NCBI GenBank assembly: GCA_025360105.1
Contig: JANYCT010000089.1
Span: forward strand, 17,219-81,218
Reading direction: 5' to 3'
DNA length: 64,000 nucleotides
Source of the DNA: Actinomycetes bacterium
Lineage (GTDB): Bacteria > Actinomycetota > Acidimicrobiia > Acidimicrobiales > Ilumatobacteraceae
Shown here: piece after piece, positions 42,550 to 51,644 of the stretch
Layout: each line of letters starts with the position of its first letter
Position numbering within the stretch: the first letter of the stretch is position 1
Notes under the pieces: model-generated
The model's database searches: none
Told to the model about the DNA's origin: nothing
What the model saw: the letters and a program-made list of their open reading frames with translations, nothing else
Translations under genes and position numbers: made by a program

Positions 42550-44097
42550 GTGACCCCAGCCAGCGACACAGCGACCGACACCACCAACGAGACCCGTGAT
42601 GCCCTGATCAAGCAGTTCGGGTTGGCCGATGCAGTGGTCGATTCGGCCTCGCTGGCCAACAGCGTGGCCCGCTTTCGCGAACAGGGCATCACCTTGCCCA
42701 CCTTCGCTCAACTGGCCGATCCGAGCGGTATCGATCGCAACCTCACCGCCGGAGTCGGCAAGGACGACCCCGACGCACGAAACCTGTGGCGCGTGCACTG
42801 GTACAACGACCTCGCCGGTAATCGCATCGATAAGCCTGACTACGTGGTGCTCACCAAGGAACTCACGGGCGTCGACAGCCCCATCATTGTCGCCTTCGGA
42901 GATCGCTTTCCGATGATCACAGCTCACAAGGTTCTCGCTGCTTACAGTTGTCTGGCTCCACGCGTCGTCACTGGTCAGTTCGATCCGACGCGCCATCGCG
43001 CCATTTGGCCGAGCACCGGCAACTATGCGCGTGGCGGCATTGCGATCAGTCGCATCATGGCGAGCCGCGGCGTGGCAATACTTCCCGCGGGGATGAGCCA
43101 GGAGCGATTCGACTGGCTCGATCAGTGGTGCGCGAATCCGGCCGAAGACGTGATCAAGACCATCGGCACCGAGAGCAACGTGAAGGAGATCTACGACGCC
43201 TGTAACGAGCTTGCGAAGGATCCCGCCAACTTCGTGCTCAACCAGTTCTGCGAGTTCGGTAATCACCTCGGTCACTATGAGGTCACCGGGCGTGCGCTCA
43301 GCCATGTGTTCGAGCACGCCGCCGCGGCGATGGGTCGGCCGAACCTGCGACTCGCCGCCTTCACGAGCGCCACTGGTTCGGCGGGCACGATCGCTGCTGG
43401 CGATCGGTTGAAGGAGGAATACGGCACCAAGATCGTCGCGGTCGAAGCGCTCGAGTGCCCAACCATGCTCGAGAACGGCTTCGGCGAGCACAACATCCAA
43501 GGCATCGGCGACAAGCACATCCCGCTCATTCACAATGTCACCAACACCGATGTCGTGGTGGCCATCAGCGATCACGCCACCGATGAACTCGACGTGTTGT
43601 TCAACACCTCTGCCGGTCGCGACTATCTCGTCGACAACAAGGGCTTCTCGGCCGAACTCATCGTTGCGCTCGAACACTTCGGCTTTTCGTCGATCTGTAA
43701 CACGCTCGCTGCGATCAAGACTGCCAAGTTGTTGGGCCTTGGCCCCGACGATGCCATCATCACCATCGCCACCGACGGTGCGGCGCTATATCCCAGCGAG
43801 CGCGCCAAGACCATCGCCAACCGCTATGGCAACGACTTCACCACGGTCGATGCCGCCGAGGTTTTCGGCGAACATCTCGCCAACGTCACCACTGATGGCA
43901 CCATCGAGTGCACTGAGCGAGATCGCAATCGCATCTTCAACCTCGGCTATTACACATGGGTCGAGCAACAGGGCACTCCCTTCGAGTTGTTCGAGGCTCG
44001 TCGAGCGCAGAGCTTCTGGCAGGGCCTTCGCAGCTACCTGCCGGTGTGGGACGAACTCATCACCGACTTCAACGCCAGAGTCGCGTCGAGCAGCTAG
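42550..44097 (+). CDS. PLP-dependent cysteine-synthase-superfamily enzyme
   Basis: 515 aa from GTG 42550. Fold-type II PLP enzyme, longer than classic cysteine synthase (about 310 aa). The Schiff-base Lys is probably in [12 protein letters not shown], followed by [18 protein letters not shown], which carries the Asn loop that binds the cofactor; [17 protein letters not shown] is the phosphate-binding glycine/serine loop. N- and C-terminal extensions are unlike CysK or CBS. Reaction unassigned. The next PLP gene starts 3 nt downstream, so the two are a unit. Confidence 0.8.
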   Translation: MTPASDTATDTTNETRDALIKQFGLADAVVDSASLANSVARFREQGITLPTFAQLADPSGIDRNLTAGVGKDDPDARNLWRVHWYNDLAGNRIDKPDYVVLTKELTGVDSPIIVAFGDRFPMITAHKVLAAYSCLAPRVVTGQFDPTRHRAIWPSTGNYARGGIAISRIMASRGVAILPAGMSQERFDWLDQWCANPAEDVIKTIGTESNVKEIYDACNELAKDPANFVLNQFCEFGNHLGHYEVTGRALSHVFEHAAAAMGRPNLRLAAFTSATGSAGTIAAGDRLKEEYGTKIVAVEALECPTMLENGFGEHNIQGIGDKHIPLIHNVTNTDVVVAISDHATDELDVLFNTSAGRDYLVDNKGFSAELIVALEHFGFSSICNTLAAIKTAKLLGLGPDDAIITIATDGAALYPSERAKTIANRYGNDFTTVDAAEVFGEHLANVTTDGTIECTERDRNRIFNLGYYTWVEQQGTPFELFEARRAQSFWQGLRSYLPVWDELITDFNARVASSS

Positions 44098-44100
44098 TTC

Positions 44101-45420
44101 ATGCCCGCTGAGATCATGCCCGCGGTCGGAGTCGTCGGTTGGCGTTGCGTGGTGTGCAGCATCACGGTGGATATCGCAGACGCCATGGTGTTCCGTTGCC
44201 CGAACGCCACTGCCGACGATCCGTATCACACTTTGCAGATCGTGCAACACGACGAAGCCGTTCGGCGCGTCAGCGGTGACTCGAATCCGTTCGTCGCCTA
44301 TCAGCCCTATTTTGCGTGGGACTCGTTTGCTGCGGCGCTTGGTATGACTGAGCCCGAACGCCGGGCGCTGGTCGTGGAGTTGGACGCCGCGATCGCCGTC
44401 ATCGCCGGCACCGGTTTCGTCACCACGCCGTTCACTCGCGTTGATTCGCTCTCGGACGTACTCGGCTTCACTGCTGAGGGCGGCGTGTGGGTGAAAGACG
44501 AAACGCATCAGGTGGCGGGTAGCCACAAGGCCCGGCACCTGTTCAGCACGTTGCTGCAGTTGCTCGTAGCCGAGTCGTTTGGTCGCACGCCGTGGGGCAG
44601 TCGCATCGGCGAGCGCCGTGCGCTGGCGATCGCGTCGTGTGGCAACGCAGCGCTTGCGGCATCCACGCTCGCGGCCGCAGTGCAGTGGCCGATCCAGGTG
44701 TTTGTGCCGCCCAGCGCGAACCCAGCGGTACTGGCCCGTCTCGTCGAGCTCGGGGCCACGATCACGATGTGCCCACGTCGTCCGCATGATCCTGCAGGCG
44801 ATCCGTGCGTACTGCGTTACCGAGAGGCGGTGGCAGCCGGAGCCATCCCCTTCAGCGTGCAGGGCACCGAGAACGCGTGGTGTCTCGACGGTGGTCGCAG
44901 CATCGGTTGGGAGATGGCTTCGCAGGCGCTCGATCGGGTGTTCGTGCAGGTTGGCGGCGGAGCCTTTGCGCGGTGCGTAATCGGTGGACTTGCGCAGGCC
45001 GTTGGCGGTAACGGGAACGTTCTCCCGAAGCTTCATGCCGTGCAGACGCAGAGCTGTGCGCCGCTCGCTCGAGCCTGGCGCCGAGCCCTCGATGGTCCCG
45101 GTGGTTTGGCAACGGCTGGTGCGCGCTGGCGCGACTGCATGACGCCATGGGAAACCGAGGGCCACTCGGCTGCCGACGGCATTCTCGATGACGAGACGTA
45201 CGACTGGTTGGGCATCGTGAACGGCATGGCCGCAAGTGGCGGATCGCCGGTGGTCTCGCCCGAATCGGATGTGTTGCTCGCAAATCAGCTCGCAAGGGCG
45301 AATACCTCTGTCGTTGCGAGCTACACCGGTACGGCCGGGCTCGCTGGCCTGCTCACGTATCGTGCCGAGGTGCGCGACCACGAACGCGTAGCCGTGATAT
45401 TCAGCGGTATTCGTCGCTGA
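44101..45420 (+). CDS. PLP-dependent enzyme, threonine synthase/dehydratase-like
   Basis: 439 aa. A short N-terminal segment with WRCVVC and FRCPN (a possible metal ribbon as in some threonine synthases) precedes the fold-type II core. The core has the Schiff-base Lys in VAGSHKARHLFS (about residue 142), AIASCGNAALAASTLAAAVQ for cofactor binding, QVGGGAFARCVIGGLAQ for the phosphate and a closing SYTGTAGLAGLL. SHKAR resembles NxxGSxKxR motifs of dehydratases. With the preceding gene it forms an unusual pair of distinct PLP enzymes; the product is not known. Confidence 0.78.
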   Translation: MPAEIMPAVGVVGWRCVVCSITVDIADAMVFRCPNATADDPYHTLQIVQHDEAVRRVSGDSNPFVAYQPYFAWDSFAAALGMTEPERRALVVELDAAIAVIAGTGFVTTPFTRVDSLSDVLGFTAEGGVWVKDETHQVAGSHKARHLFSTLLQLLVAESFGRTPWGSRIGERRALAIASCGNAALAASTLAAAVQWPIQVFVPPSANPAVLARLVELGATITMCPRRPHDPAGDPCVLRYREAVAAGAIPFSVQGTENAWCLDGGRSIGWEMASQALDRVFVQVGGGAFARCVIGGLAQAVGGNGNVLPKLHAVQTQSCAPLARAWRRALDGPGGLATAGARWRDCMTPWETEGHSAADGILDDETYDWLGIVNGMAASGGSPVVSPESDVLLANQLARANTSVVASYTGTAGLAGLLTYRAEVRDHERVAVIFSGIRR

Positions 45421-45427
45421 CCAATCG

Positions 45428-45850
45428 TCAGCTGCGCACGATTCCGTACGCGTTGCTCGGGCGAAGGTGCACCACCGTGCGACGCTCCTTGACCATCGAG
45501 GTGCGGTATTCGTCCCAGTTGGCGTGTTCGCCCCCGATGACGCGGTACAACTCGACGAGTTCGTCGACGGTGGCGTCGTTGGGTTCGGCCGCCACGGGTG
45601 CCAGTTTCGCATCGCCTTCGAGCACCACGTAGCCCCAAAAGTCGTCCTGGCTGATGTGTACCGAGATGCGTGGATCACGCACGATGTTGAAGTACTTGGC
45701 CCGATCGGCGGTGATCGAGATTCGTACCTCGCCGTCGTCGGTGATCATGTAGACGATGTTCGAGAGTTGCGGCCTGCCATCACGCTTGATCGTCGTGAGC
45801 ACGCCGTTGCGGAACCGTTTGGCAAAATCGAGAGCGGTGGAGATGTCCAT
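45428..45850 (-). CDS. PPOX-class F420-dependent oxidoreductase-like protein
   Basis: 140 aa from ATG 45850. MDISTALDFAKRFRNGVLTT then RDGRPQLSNIVYMITDDGEV and SITADRAKYFNIVRDPRISV are the split-barrel flavin/F420-binding pattern of Rv1155-type proteins. F420 use implies an actinobacterial host with coenzyme F420, consistent with the rest of the window. Substrate unknown. It ends convergently with the PLP gene and diverges from clpP. Confidence 0.85.
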   Translation of the reverse strand: MDISTALDFAKRFRNGVLTTIKRDGRPQLSNIVYMITDDGEVRISITADRAKYFNIVRDPRISVHISQDDFWGYVVLEGDAKLAPVAAEPNDATVDELVELYRVIGGEHANWDEYRTSMVKERRTVVHLRPSNAYGIVRS

Positions 45851-45909
45851 GGGCGGTGCAACACCCGATTCCCGCAACTCGTTCCCGGAACGAGATCGCC
45901 GAATCCCGA

Positions 45910-45915
45910 TAGCCT
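45910..45915 (+). promoter_or_regulatory. -10 hexamer (TAGCCT) for clpP
   Basis: TAGCCT ends 7 nt before ATG 45923; no Shine-Dalgarno sequence is present. Confidence 0.55.
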
Positions 45916-45922
45916 GAGACAC

Positions 45923-46516
45923 ATGTCGGATCTCATCACGCCCCTCGCCGCAGACTCCAGTTTCGATCCACGCAGCGATGTGTTCAACCGCCTGCTAAAG
46001 AACCGGGTCATCATGCTCGGAACCGATGTCAACGACGAGATTGCCAATCAGCTCTGTGCGCAGTTGCTCTATCTCGAGGGTGAAGATCCCAACGCCGACA
46101 TCTGGCTGTACATCAATAGCCCCGGTGGTTCGGTGTATGCAGGCATGGCCATCTACGACACGATGCAATTCGTCAGCTGCGAAGTCGCCACCGTCTGCAT
46201 GGGCATGGCCGCCAGCATGGGCCAGTTCCTGCTCACCGCCGGTGCTCCCGGCAAGCGGTTCACGCTGCCCAACGCCCGCGTGATGATGCACCAGCCGAGC
46301 GCTGGCCTACGCGGCCAGGCCGCCGATATCGCCATTCAGGCCGAGCAGCTCGTGTACACCAAGCGGCGCATGGCTGAACTCACCGTGCACCACACCGGTC
46401 AGCCGTTGGAGAAAATTCAGGCCGACAGCGAGCGCGACCGTTGGTTCACCGCGGAAGAGGCCCAGCACTACGGCCTCGTCGACAAGGTCATCGTCAAGCG
46501 CGGCGAGATTCGCTGA
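45923..46516 (+). CDS. clpP: ATP-dependent Clp protease proteolytic subunit
   Basis: 197 aa from ATG 45923. Self-compartmentalised serine protease that degrades substrates fed by ClpX or ClpC. Catalytic Ser is in CMGMAASMGQFLL (about residue 97), His in ARVMMHQPS (about 122) and Asp in DRWFTAEEAQ-side region (DSERDRWF). Start chosen by family alignment and the -10 hexamer. Single gene here, with no clpX or second clpP beside it; actinobacteria usually have two clpP genes. Confidence 0.95.
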   Translation: MSDLITPLAADSSFDPRSDVFNRLLKNRVIMLGTDVNDEIANQLCAQLLYLEGEDPNADIWLYINSPGGSVYAGMAIYDTMQFVSCEVATVCMGMAASMGQFLLTAGAPGKRFTLPNARVMMHQPSAGLRGQAADIAIQAEQLVYTKRRMAELTVHHTGQPLEKIQADSERDRWFTAEEAQHYGLVDKVIVKRGEIR

Positions 46517-46558
46517 CGGCATACAGCCCGGCGTCCCGGCCACAGCCATCGCCCAGCG

Positions 46559-46978
46559 TCAGCTGGTCGGGGTCACGGCGGGATCAGCGCCGCCAACGGG
46601 ACCGAGGTCGAGGCCACAGGTATTGTGCGCCCAGGTGACCAGGTTCTCGGCAGATCGCTGTGTGGCATAGGCCGCATCGGCGACTCCTTGTACCGAGGCG
46701 GGATTGTTCACGTCGACGGAGTTGGCGGTCTTGAGGTTGGTGGACAGCTGATCCCAATCGGCTTGCACTTCGAGGGGTGCAACCTCGCCCATGCGCGAGT
46801 ACAAAGAGATCAATGCCGAGATTTCTTCGGGCGATTGCGGGAGCTTGTGGATCTCGTCTTTGTGGGCCGTGAGTTCTCCGCAGAACTTCTCGGCGCTGCG
46901 TACCGGCGCACTGCCGCATGCCGCGACCGTGAGGAGCGATGCCAGAGCAACACGTGTGAGAGCGGACGACATTCGCAT
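46559..46978 (-). CDS. Putative small lipoprotein
   Basis: 139 aa. Signal and lipobox: ALTRVALASLLTVAACGSA, lipid-modified Cys near residue 22. The mature protein is helical with two further Cys residues (KFCGELTAHKDEIHKLP and WAHNTCGLDLG) that could form a disulfide. No family recognised. ATG 46978 or 46972 both fit. It is convergent with clpP. Confidence 0.75.
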   Translation of the reverse strand: MRMSSALTRVALASLLTVAACGSAPVRSAEKFCGELTAHKDEIHKLPQSPEEISALISLYSRMGEVAPLEVQADWDQLSTNLKTANSVDVNNPASVQGVADAAYATQRSAENLVTWAHNTCGLDLGPVGGADPAVTPTS

Positions 46979-47149
46979 TCCGCTAGTCAAGCATTCGGCC
47001 CGAGTGAAATGCGGGCACCCACGCGTCGGCGATTGCTGGTCGAGTGATCGAGGGTGTTGGCGCGGCGGCCGGTAGCGTGGCGATGTCGTGGGGCCGCGCC
47101 CCTCCTGTACGCCAAGCGGTGTCAACCGCATGTCTGTCGGAGGTGGCCT

Positions 47150-48667
47150 GTGCTTGCAGCCATTACATCTGCAACGCTGCTCGGAGTCGAGGGCCATCGT
47201 GTCGTCGTCGAGGTGCACGTTTCGAGTGCTTTGCCGAGCTTCACCATCGTCGGTCTGCCTGACGAGGTCTGCCGCGAGGCGCGCGATCGTGTGCGCGCGG
47301 CGGTGTTGTCCAGTGGGTTCTCATGGCCCTCGAAGAAGGTCACTGTCAACCTCGCACCGTCGAGCCAACGCAAGGTCGGCGCGGGCCTCGATCTGGCCAT
47401 TGCCGTCGGCATCCTGGTGGCCGACGATCTCATTGGAGCCGACGCGGTGGCTGAGTTCGGTTTCGTCGGCGAGCTCGGTCTCGACGGCTCGTTGCGACCC
47501 GTCGCTGGTATCGCGCCGATGGTTGCTGCGCTTGGCGCCGTACGGGCGGTGGTCCCTGTTGCGAGTCGACACGAAGCCGAGGTCATCAGCGAATTCGGCG
47601 TGGTTGTGGGCCGTACGCTCCGCGATGTCGTCGAGGCGCTGAAGGGCCAAGCGCCCTGGCCGACACCGCCCGCCGATGACTATGTCGAGGAGATCGTCGA
47701 GGTGCCCGATCTCGCCGATGTGCGGGGGCAACCACTGGCGCGACAGGCGCTCGAGGTGGCTGCTGCGGGTGGCCATCATGTGTTGTTTGTCGGCCCACCG
47801 GGTTCGGGTAAGACGATGCTGGCGCAGCGCATGCCGGGGCTCCTGCCACCGCTCACGCCGCAGGTATCGCTCGTAGCCACCATGGTGCACTCTGCGGCAG
47901 GAGTACGGCTGCCTTCGAGCGCGCTCATCACTCGTGCACCCTTCCGGGCTCCGCACCATACGAGTTCGATCGTCGCGCTGGTGGGCGGCGGCACCGCGTC
48001 GCTCAGGCCCGGCGAGATCAGCTTGGCCCATGGGGGAGTGCTCTTTCTCGATGAGCTGGGCGAGTTCTCCCCAGCGGTGCTCGACGGATTGCGTCAGCCG
48101 CTGGAGGAGGGCGTCGTTCGCGTGGCTCGCGCACGGGCGAGCGCCACACTGCCGGCTCAGTTCCTGCTCGTTGCAGCGACGAATCCGTGCCCGTGCGGCG
48201 GAGGCGCACCGGGATCATGCGAATGCGACGACGGTGCGCGCTCCCGATATTTGCGTCGGCTGTCCGGCCCCCTGCTCGATCGATTCGATCTCCGCGTCCC
48301 GGTGCATCGCCCCGAGGTCGACGAGCTGCTCGTGGGCGAGGGTGGCGAATCATCGTTGGTCGTCGCAGAGCGCGTCGCGCGGGCTCGCGGTGTCGCTCAC
48401 GAGCGAAACGGTTGTCTCAACGCGGCGATACCGGCAACGCTGCTCGACGCACTGGCACCGCTGGAGGCTGCAGCGCAGCAGCTGCTGCGAACCGAACTCG
48501 AACGAGATCGACTCACCGGCCGCGGGTATCACCGAGTGCGTCGCGTCGCGCGCACGCTGGCCGATCTCGATGCCCTCGGTGACGAGGTCGTGCGCGAGCG
48601 ACACGTCGTGATGGCCCTGCAGTTTCGGGTTCGCTTGTCCCCGCTTCTTCGCGGGAGGGCGGCATGA
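47150..48667 (+). CDS. comM: ComM/YifB-type Mg-chelatase-like AAA ATPase
   Basis: 505 aa from GTG 47150 with GGAGG 6 nt upstream. The N-terminal domain reads SFTIVGLPDEVCREARDRVR, followed by AAA Walker A FVGPPGSGKTMLAQRMPG (about residue 220), Walker B GGVLFLDELGEFSP, and a Cys-bearing insert (ATNPCPCGGGAPGSCECDD). The hexameric helicase promotes branch migration during natural transformation. It overlaps dprA by 4 bases, giving a DNA-uptake recombination unit. Confidence 0.94.
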   Translation: MLAAITSATLLGVEGHRVVVEVHVSSALPSFTIVGLPDEVCREARDRVRAAVLSSGFSWPSKKVTVNLAPSSQRKVGAGLDLAIAVGILVADDLIGADAVAEFGFVGELGLDGSLRPVAGIAPMVAALGAVRAVVPVASRHEAEVISEFGVVVGRTLRDVVEALKGQAPWPTPPADDYVEEIVEVPDLADVRGQPLARQALEVAAAGGHHVLFVGPPGSGKTMLAQRMPGLLPPLTPQVSLVATMVHSAAGVRLPSSALITRAPFRAPHHTSSIVALVGGGTASLRPGEISLAHGGVLFLDELGEFSPAVLDGLRQPLEEGVVRVARARASATLPAQFLLVAATNPCPCGGGAPGSCECDDGARSRYLRRLSGPLLDRFDLRVPVHRPEVDELLVGEGGESSLVVAERVARARGVAHERNGCLNAAIPATLLDALAPLEAAAQQLLRTELERDRLTGRGYHRVRRVARTLADLDALGDEVVRERHVVMALQFRVRLSPLLRGRAA

Positions 48668-49782
48668 GCGAGCTTCCCGAGGAAGCGTTCGCGGCGGCGC
48701 TCGCAGGCCTCGATCGCATGACCGTGAACCGGCTCAATGTCTTGTTGAACCAAGTCACGCCGCGTGACGCCTTCGCGATTGCCGTTGGCGAGGCGCGCCC
48801 CATCGGCCTTGCATCGCAACTCTTCGCCATCGATGGGCTGGCAACTGCGTGGCGCCAAAGCGCGGCCGTTCGGTCGCCTGAGCGCGTCTGGGACGAATGC
48901 TGTCGTCACGGCATCAGCGTGTTGGTCCGCGGCATGCCCGGTTATCCGGAGCCGCTCTTACACGATCCTTCGCCCGCAGCGGTACTGTTCGTGCTCGGTG
49001 ACCTTGGTCGAATCACCGCACGGCGCGCCGGCATCATCGGCACGCGGAACGCAACGGGCTCCGGACGCGACACCGCCACCACCCTCGGTCGAGACCTCGC
49101 CGCTGCCGGCGTGCACGTGGTCTCGGGCCTGGCTCGCGGAGTCGATGGCTGCGCGCATCGCGGCTCGTTGTCCGTGGCTGATGGCGCGGCTCCGCTCGCG
49201 GTCGTGGCCTCGGGGCTTGATGTGGTCTATCCGCGCGAGCACGCACACCTTTGGCGGCAGGTGGCCGAGCACGGCGCAGTTGTCTCCGAAGCACCGCCGG
49301 GCACCCTTCCCGAGGCGTACCGGTTCCCGTTGCGTAATCGAATTCTTGCAGCGCTCAGTGAGGTGCTCGTGGTGATCGAATCCCGCGCCCGGGGTGGCTC
49401 ATTGATCACTGTCAACGAAGCTCGCGACCGCGGCATCTTGGTTATGGCTGTTCCCGGAGCGCTCCGCAATCGCGCCGCGGAGGGTACCAATGCGCTGGTC
49501 CGCGATGGTTGCCCGGTGGTGATCGACGTCGACGACGTCTTGGTCGGTCTCGGTCTCGACTCGCGTCGCGCTGGCGGCGTTGCCTACGATCCGAGGCCGC
49601 GTCCGCGAGGCAGTGATGTGGAGTTCGTCGACCTGCTCTGCGAGCCGCGGACGCTCGATCAACTGGTTCTGCTCACCGGTCACTCGTTGGTCGATTGCGC
49701 GATGGTGATGGCGCGACTCGAATCCAACGGGTGGGTGCATCAGGTGAACGGGTGGTTCGAACGTGTCGGAGACGCGACTTGA
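48664..49782 (+). CDS. dprA: DNA-processing protein DprA
   Basis: 372 aa. Rossmann-like core with AGIIGTRNATGSGRDTAT, VVSGLARGVDGCAHRGSL, FPLRNRILAALSEVLVVIE and GSLITVNEARDRGI, the main ssDNA- and RecA-loading motifs. A N-terminal helical region and a C-terminal winged helix (RTLDQLVLLTGHSLVDCAMV) are present. Together with comM it suggests the cell can integrate incoming single-stranded DNA, though no uptake genes are in the window. Confidence 0.94.
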   Translation: MSELPEEAFAAALAGLDRMTVNRLNVLLNQVTPRDAFAIAVGEARPIGLASQLFAIDGLATAWRQSAAVRSPERVWDECCRHGISVLVRGMPGYPEPLLHDPSPAAVLFVLGDLGRITARRAGIIGTRNATGSGRDTATTLGRDLAAAGVHVVSGLARGVDGCAHRGSLSVADGAAPLAVVASGLDVVYPREHAHLWRQVAEHGAVVSEAPPGTLPEAYRFPLRNRILAALSEVLVVIESRARGGSLITVNEARDRGILVMAVPGALRNRAAEGTNALVRDGCPVVIDVDDVLVGLGLDSRRAGGVAYDPRPRPRGSDVEFVDLLCEPRTLDQLVLLTGHSLVDCAMVMARLESNGWVHQVNGWFERVGDAT

Positions 49783-49829
49783 ATTCCTCCGTGGGGCACG
49801 GGTTCCGCACAATGGGCGCTCAGACCGAA

Positions 49830-49835
49830 TACCCT
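49830..49835 (+). promoter_or_regulatory. -10 hexamer (TACCCT) for the Xer recombinase gene
   Basis: TACCCT ends 8 nt before ATG 49844. Confidence 0.45.
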
Positions 49836-49843
49836 GAACCCCG

Positions 49844-50764
49844 ATGCGTGGACGAACTGTTGAGGCCAACGCTGCCAGCGCTGCCCCCGGTGTGTCCGAG
49901 TGGCACGTACACGAATTTGTCGCGTCGCTCACCTCGTCGGCCGAGAACACCGTTGTGGCTTACCGCAGCGACATCGAGGGCTTCGTCGAGTGGGCACAAC
50001 GACTCGGTATCACCGCACCCGATGGTGTCGACCGTCTGGTGCTGCGTCGCTTTGTTGCGTTTCTCACGACCCGCCAATTCGCCCGGCGCACCATTGCCCG
50101 CAAGGTTGCCGGAGTTCGGCGTTACTTCGGTTGGCTTCGTCGCAGTGGTTTCATCGAGGTGGACCCGTCGGTCAGTCTGCACGCTCCCGGTGGTCAGGGC
50201 CGCCTGCCCAAGGTCTTGTCGCACAGTGATATCGCCGAACTTCTCGATGCTGACGCGCCCGACGACGAGCCCGTCTGGCGCCGACGGCGCGACGATGCAG
50301 TGCTCGAACTGCTGTATGGCAGCGGCATCCGCGTCAGTGAGTTGTGCGGTCTCGATGTTGATGGCATCGACCTCGCCGGATCAGCAGTTTCCGTGTGGGG
50401 CAAGGGCGCCAAAGAGCGACGGGTGCCACTCTCGCAGCCGGCATCAGACGCGCTCGCATTGTGGTTGCAGATTCGGCGCGATGTGCTTGCGGCCCACGTC
50501 GGTGCTGCGTTGTTCGGTAACGAGCGCGGCAATCGCCTCACGCCTCGCGATGTTCGTCGCATTCTCGACCGCCGGTCAGCCGTTCCGACGCACCCGCACG
50601 CTCTTCGTCACAGTTTTGCCACTCATTTGCTCGATGGGGGCGCGGACCTGCGCGCGGTTCAGGAAATGCTGGGCCATAGTGATGTGGCAACAACGCAGCG
50701 TTACACCCACGTCAGCAAGGAACGACTTCGTACCGTGTACTCACAAACGCATCCGAGGGCTTAA
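49844..50764 (+). CDS. xerC: Xer-type tyrosine recombinase
   Basis: 306 aa, the family length for chromosome-dimer resolvases. SAM-like N-terminal domain (VHEFVASLTSSAENTVVAYR) and catalytic domain with Arg in YGSGIRVSELCGL, Lys in WGKGAKERRVPL, HALRHSFATHLLDGG, and LGHSDVATTQRYTHVS (His and nucleophile Tyr). Its place beside dprA and whiG/rpsB is the usual actinobacterial xerC context, unlike the island integrase at 21323. XerC versus XerD cannot be settled by eye. Confidence 0.9.
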   Translation: MRGRTVEANAASAAPGVSEWHVHEFVASLTSSAENTVVAYRSDIEGFVEWAQRLGITAPDGVDRLVLRRFVAFLTTRQFARRTIARKVAGVRRYFGWLRRSGFIEVDPSVSLHAPGGQGRLPKVLSHSDIAELLDADAPDDEPVWRRRRDDAVLELLYGSGIRVSELCGLDVDGIDLAGSAVSVWGKGAKERRVPLSQPASDALALWLQIRRDVLAAHVGAALFGNERGNRLTPRDVRRILDRRSAVPTHPHALRHSFATHLLDGGADLRAVQEMLGHSDVATTQRYTHVSKERLRTVYSQTHPRA

Positions 50765-50768
50765 GGCG

Positions 50769-51542
50769 ATGAGGGAAAGCTTTGGTCGCGCCTCTGGCGA
50801 TTCAGAACTGATGGGCTGGTGGGATCGTTGGCTCGAACAACGTGACCCAAAGGCGCGCGAGCGACTCATCGTGCACTACTCGCCACTGGTGAAGTTCGTT
50901 GCCGGCCGCGTCGGCGCAGGCCTGCCGAACAGCGTGGATCCGGGAGATCTCGTGAGCGCGGGTGTGTTCGGCCTCATCGACGCGGTCGAACGATTTGATT
51001 CTGACCGCGGTGTGAAGTTCGAGACGTTTGCCGTGCCCCGAATCCGGGGCGCGATCTTTGATGGACTGCGCTCGCTCGACTGGGTGCCGCGCTCGGTGCG
51101 TAGCCGAGCGCGCGAGGTCGAGACGGCGTTCCACGATCTCGAGGCCAAGCTCGGCCGTAGCCCAGGCGACGACGAGCTCTCCACCCACCTGGGAATCTCC
51201 AGCACCGAGTTCCAGCGTTGGCTCGCGGCAATCGCCAGCACCACCGTCGGCCCGCTCGACCGGGCGCTGGTTGCCGGAGCTGAACCTCGTTCGCTGCGCG
51301 GTGAAACTCCCGATAGCCCATCGGGAGCGTACGAAGACGGCGAAGTTCGGCGCGCCGTGCGTGGCGAGGTCCGCAAGTTGCCCGACCGGGAAAAACTCGT
51401 GCTGTCGTTGTATTACGACGAAGGTCTTACCCTTGCCGAAATCGGCGGCGTGCTCGGAGTCACCGAGAGTCGGGTCTCGCAGATTCACACCAAGGCCGTG
51501 TTGCACCTCCGTTCGCGCATGGCCGCGAGCGGGATGAGCTAG
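50769..51542 (+). CDS. whiG: FliA/WhiG-family RNA polymerase sigma factor
   Basis: 257 aa from ATG 50769. Region 2 is YSPLVKFVAGRVGAGLPNSV then VDPGDLVSAGVFGLIDAVER and VKFETFAVPRIRGAIFDGLR. Region 3 contains DWVPRSVRSRAREVETAF; region 4 DREKLVLSLYYDEGLTLAEI and VTESRVSQIHTKAVLHLR. In streptomycetes WhiG starts sporulation; in motile relatives FliA drives flagellar genes. Neither role can be read from this window. It lies 4 nt after the recombinase gene. Confidence 0.92.
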   Translation: MRESFGRASGDSELMGWWDRWLEQRDPKARERLIVHYSPLVKFVAGRVGAGLPNSVDPGDLVSAGVFGLIDAVERFDSDRGVKFETFAVPRIRGAIFDGLRSLDWVPRSVRSRAREVETAFHDLEAKLGRSPGDDELSTHLGISSTEFQRWLAAIASTTVGPLDRALVAGAEPRSLRGETPDSPSGAYEDGEVRRAVRGEVRKLPDREKLVLSLYYDEGLTLAEIGGVLGVTESRVSQIHTKAVLHLRSRMAASGMS

Positions 51543-51644
51543 CCCAACCGCGCCAAAAGCGTTGTCTTGCACCGCGGTCGGTGCCGATTGCAGCAGAGCT
51601 GCCCAGGTCCGCCGGCACCAGCCGGTTGCGTCGAGGAGGCCGCA

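Noticed and set aside
43786..45678. 630-codon open frame on the minus strand
   Set aside because: Antisense to the two PLP enzyme genes, composition Arg/His-rich with no motifs; a shadow of GC-rich coding DNA.
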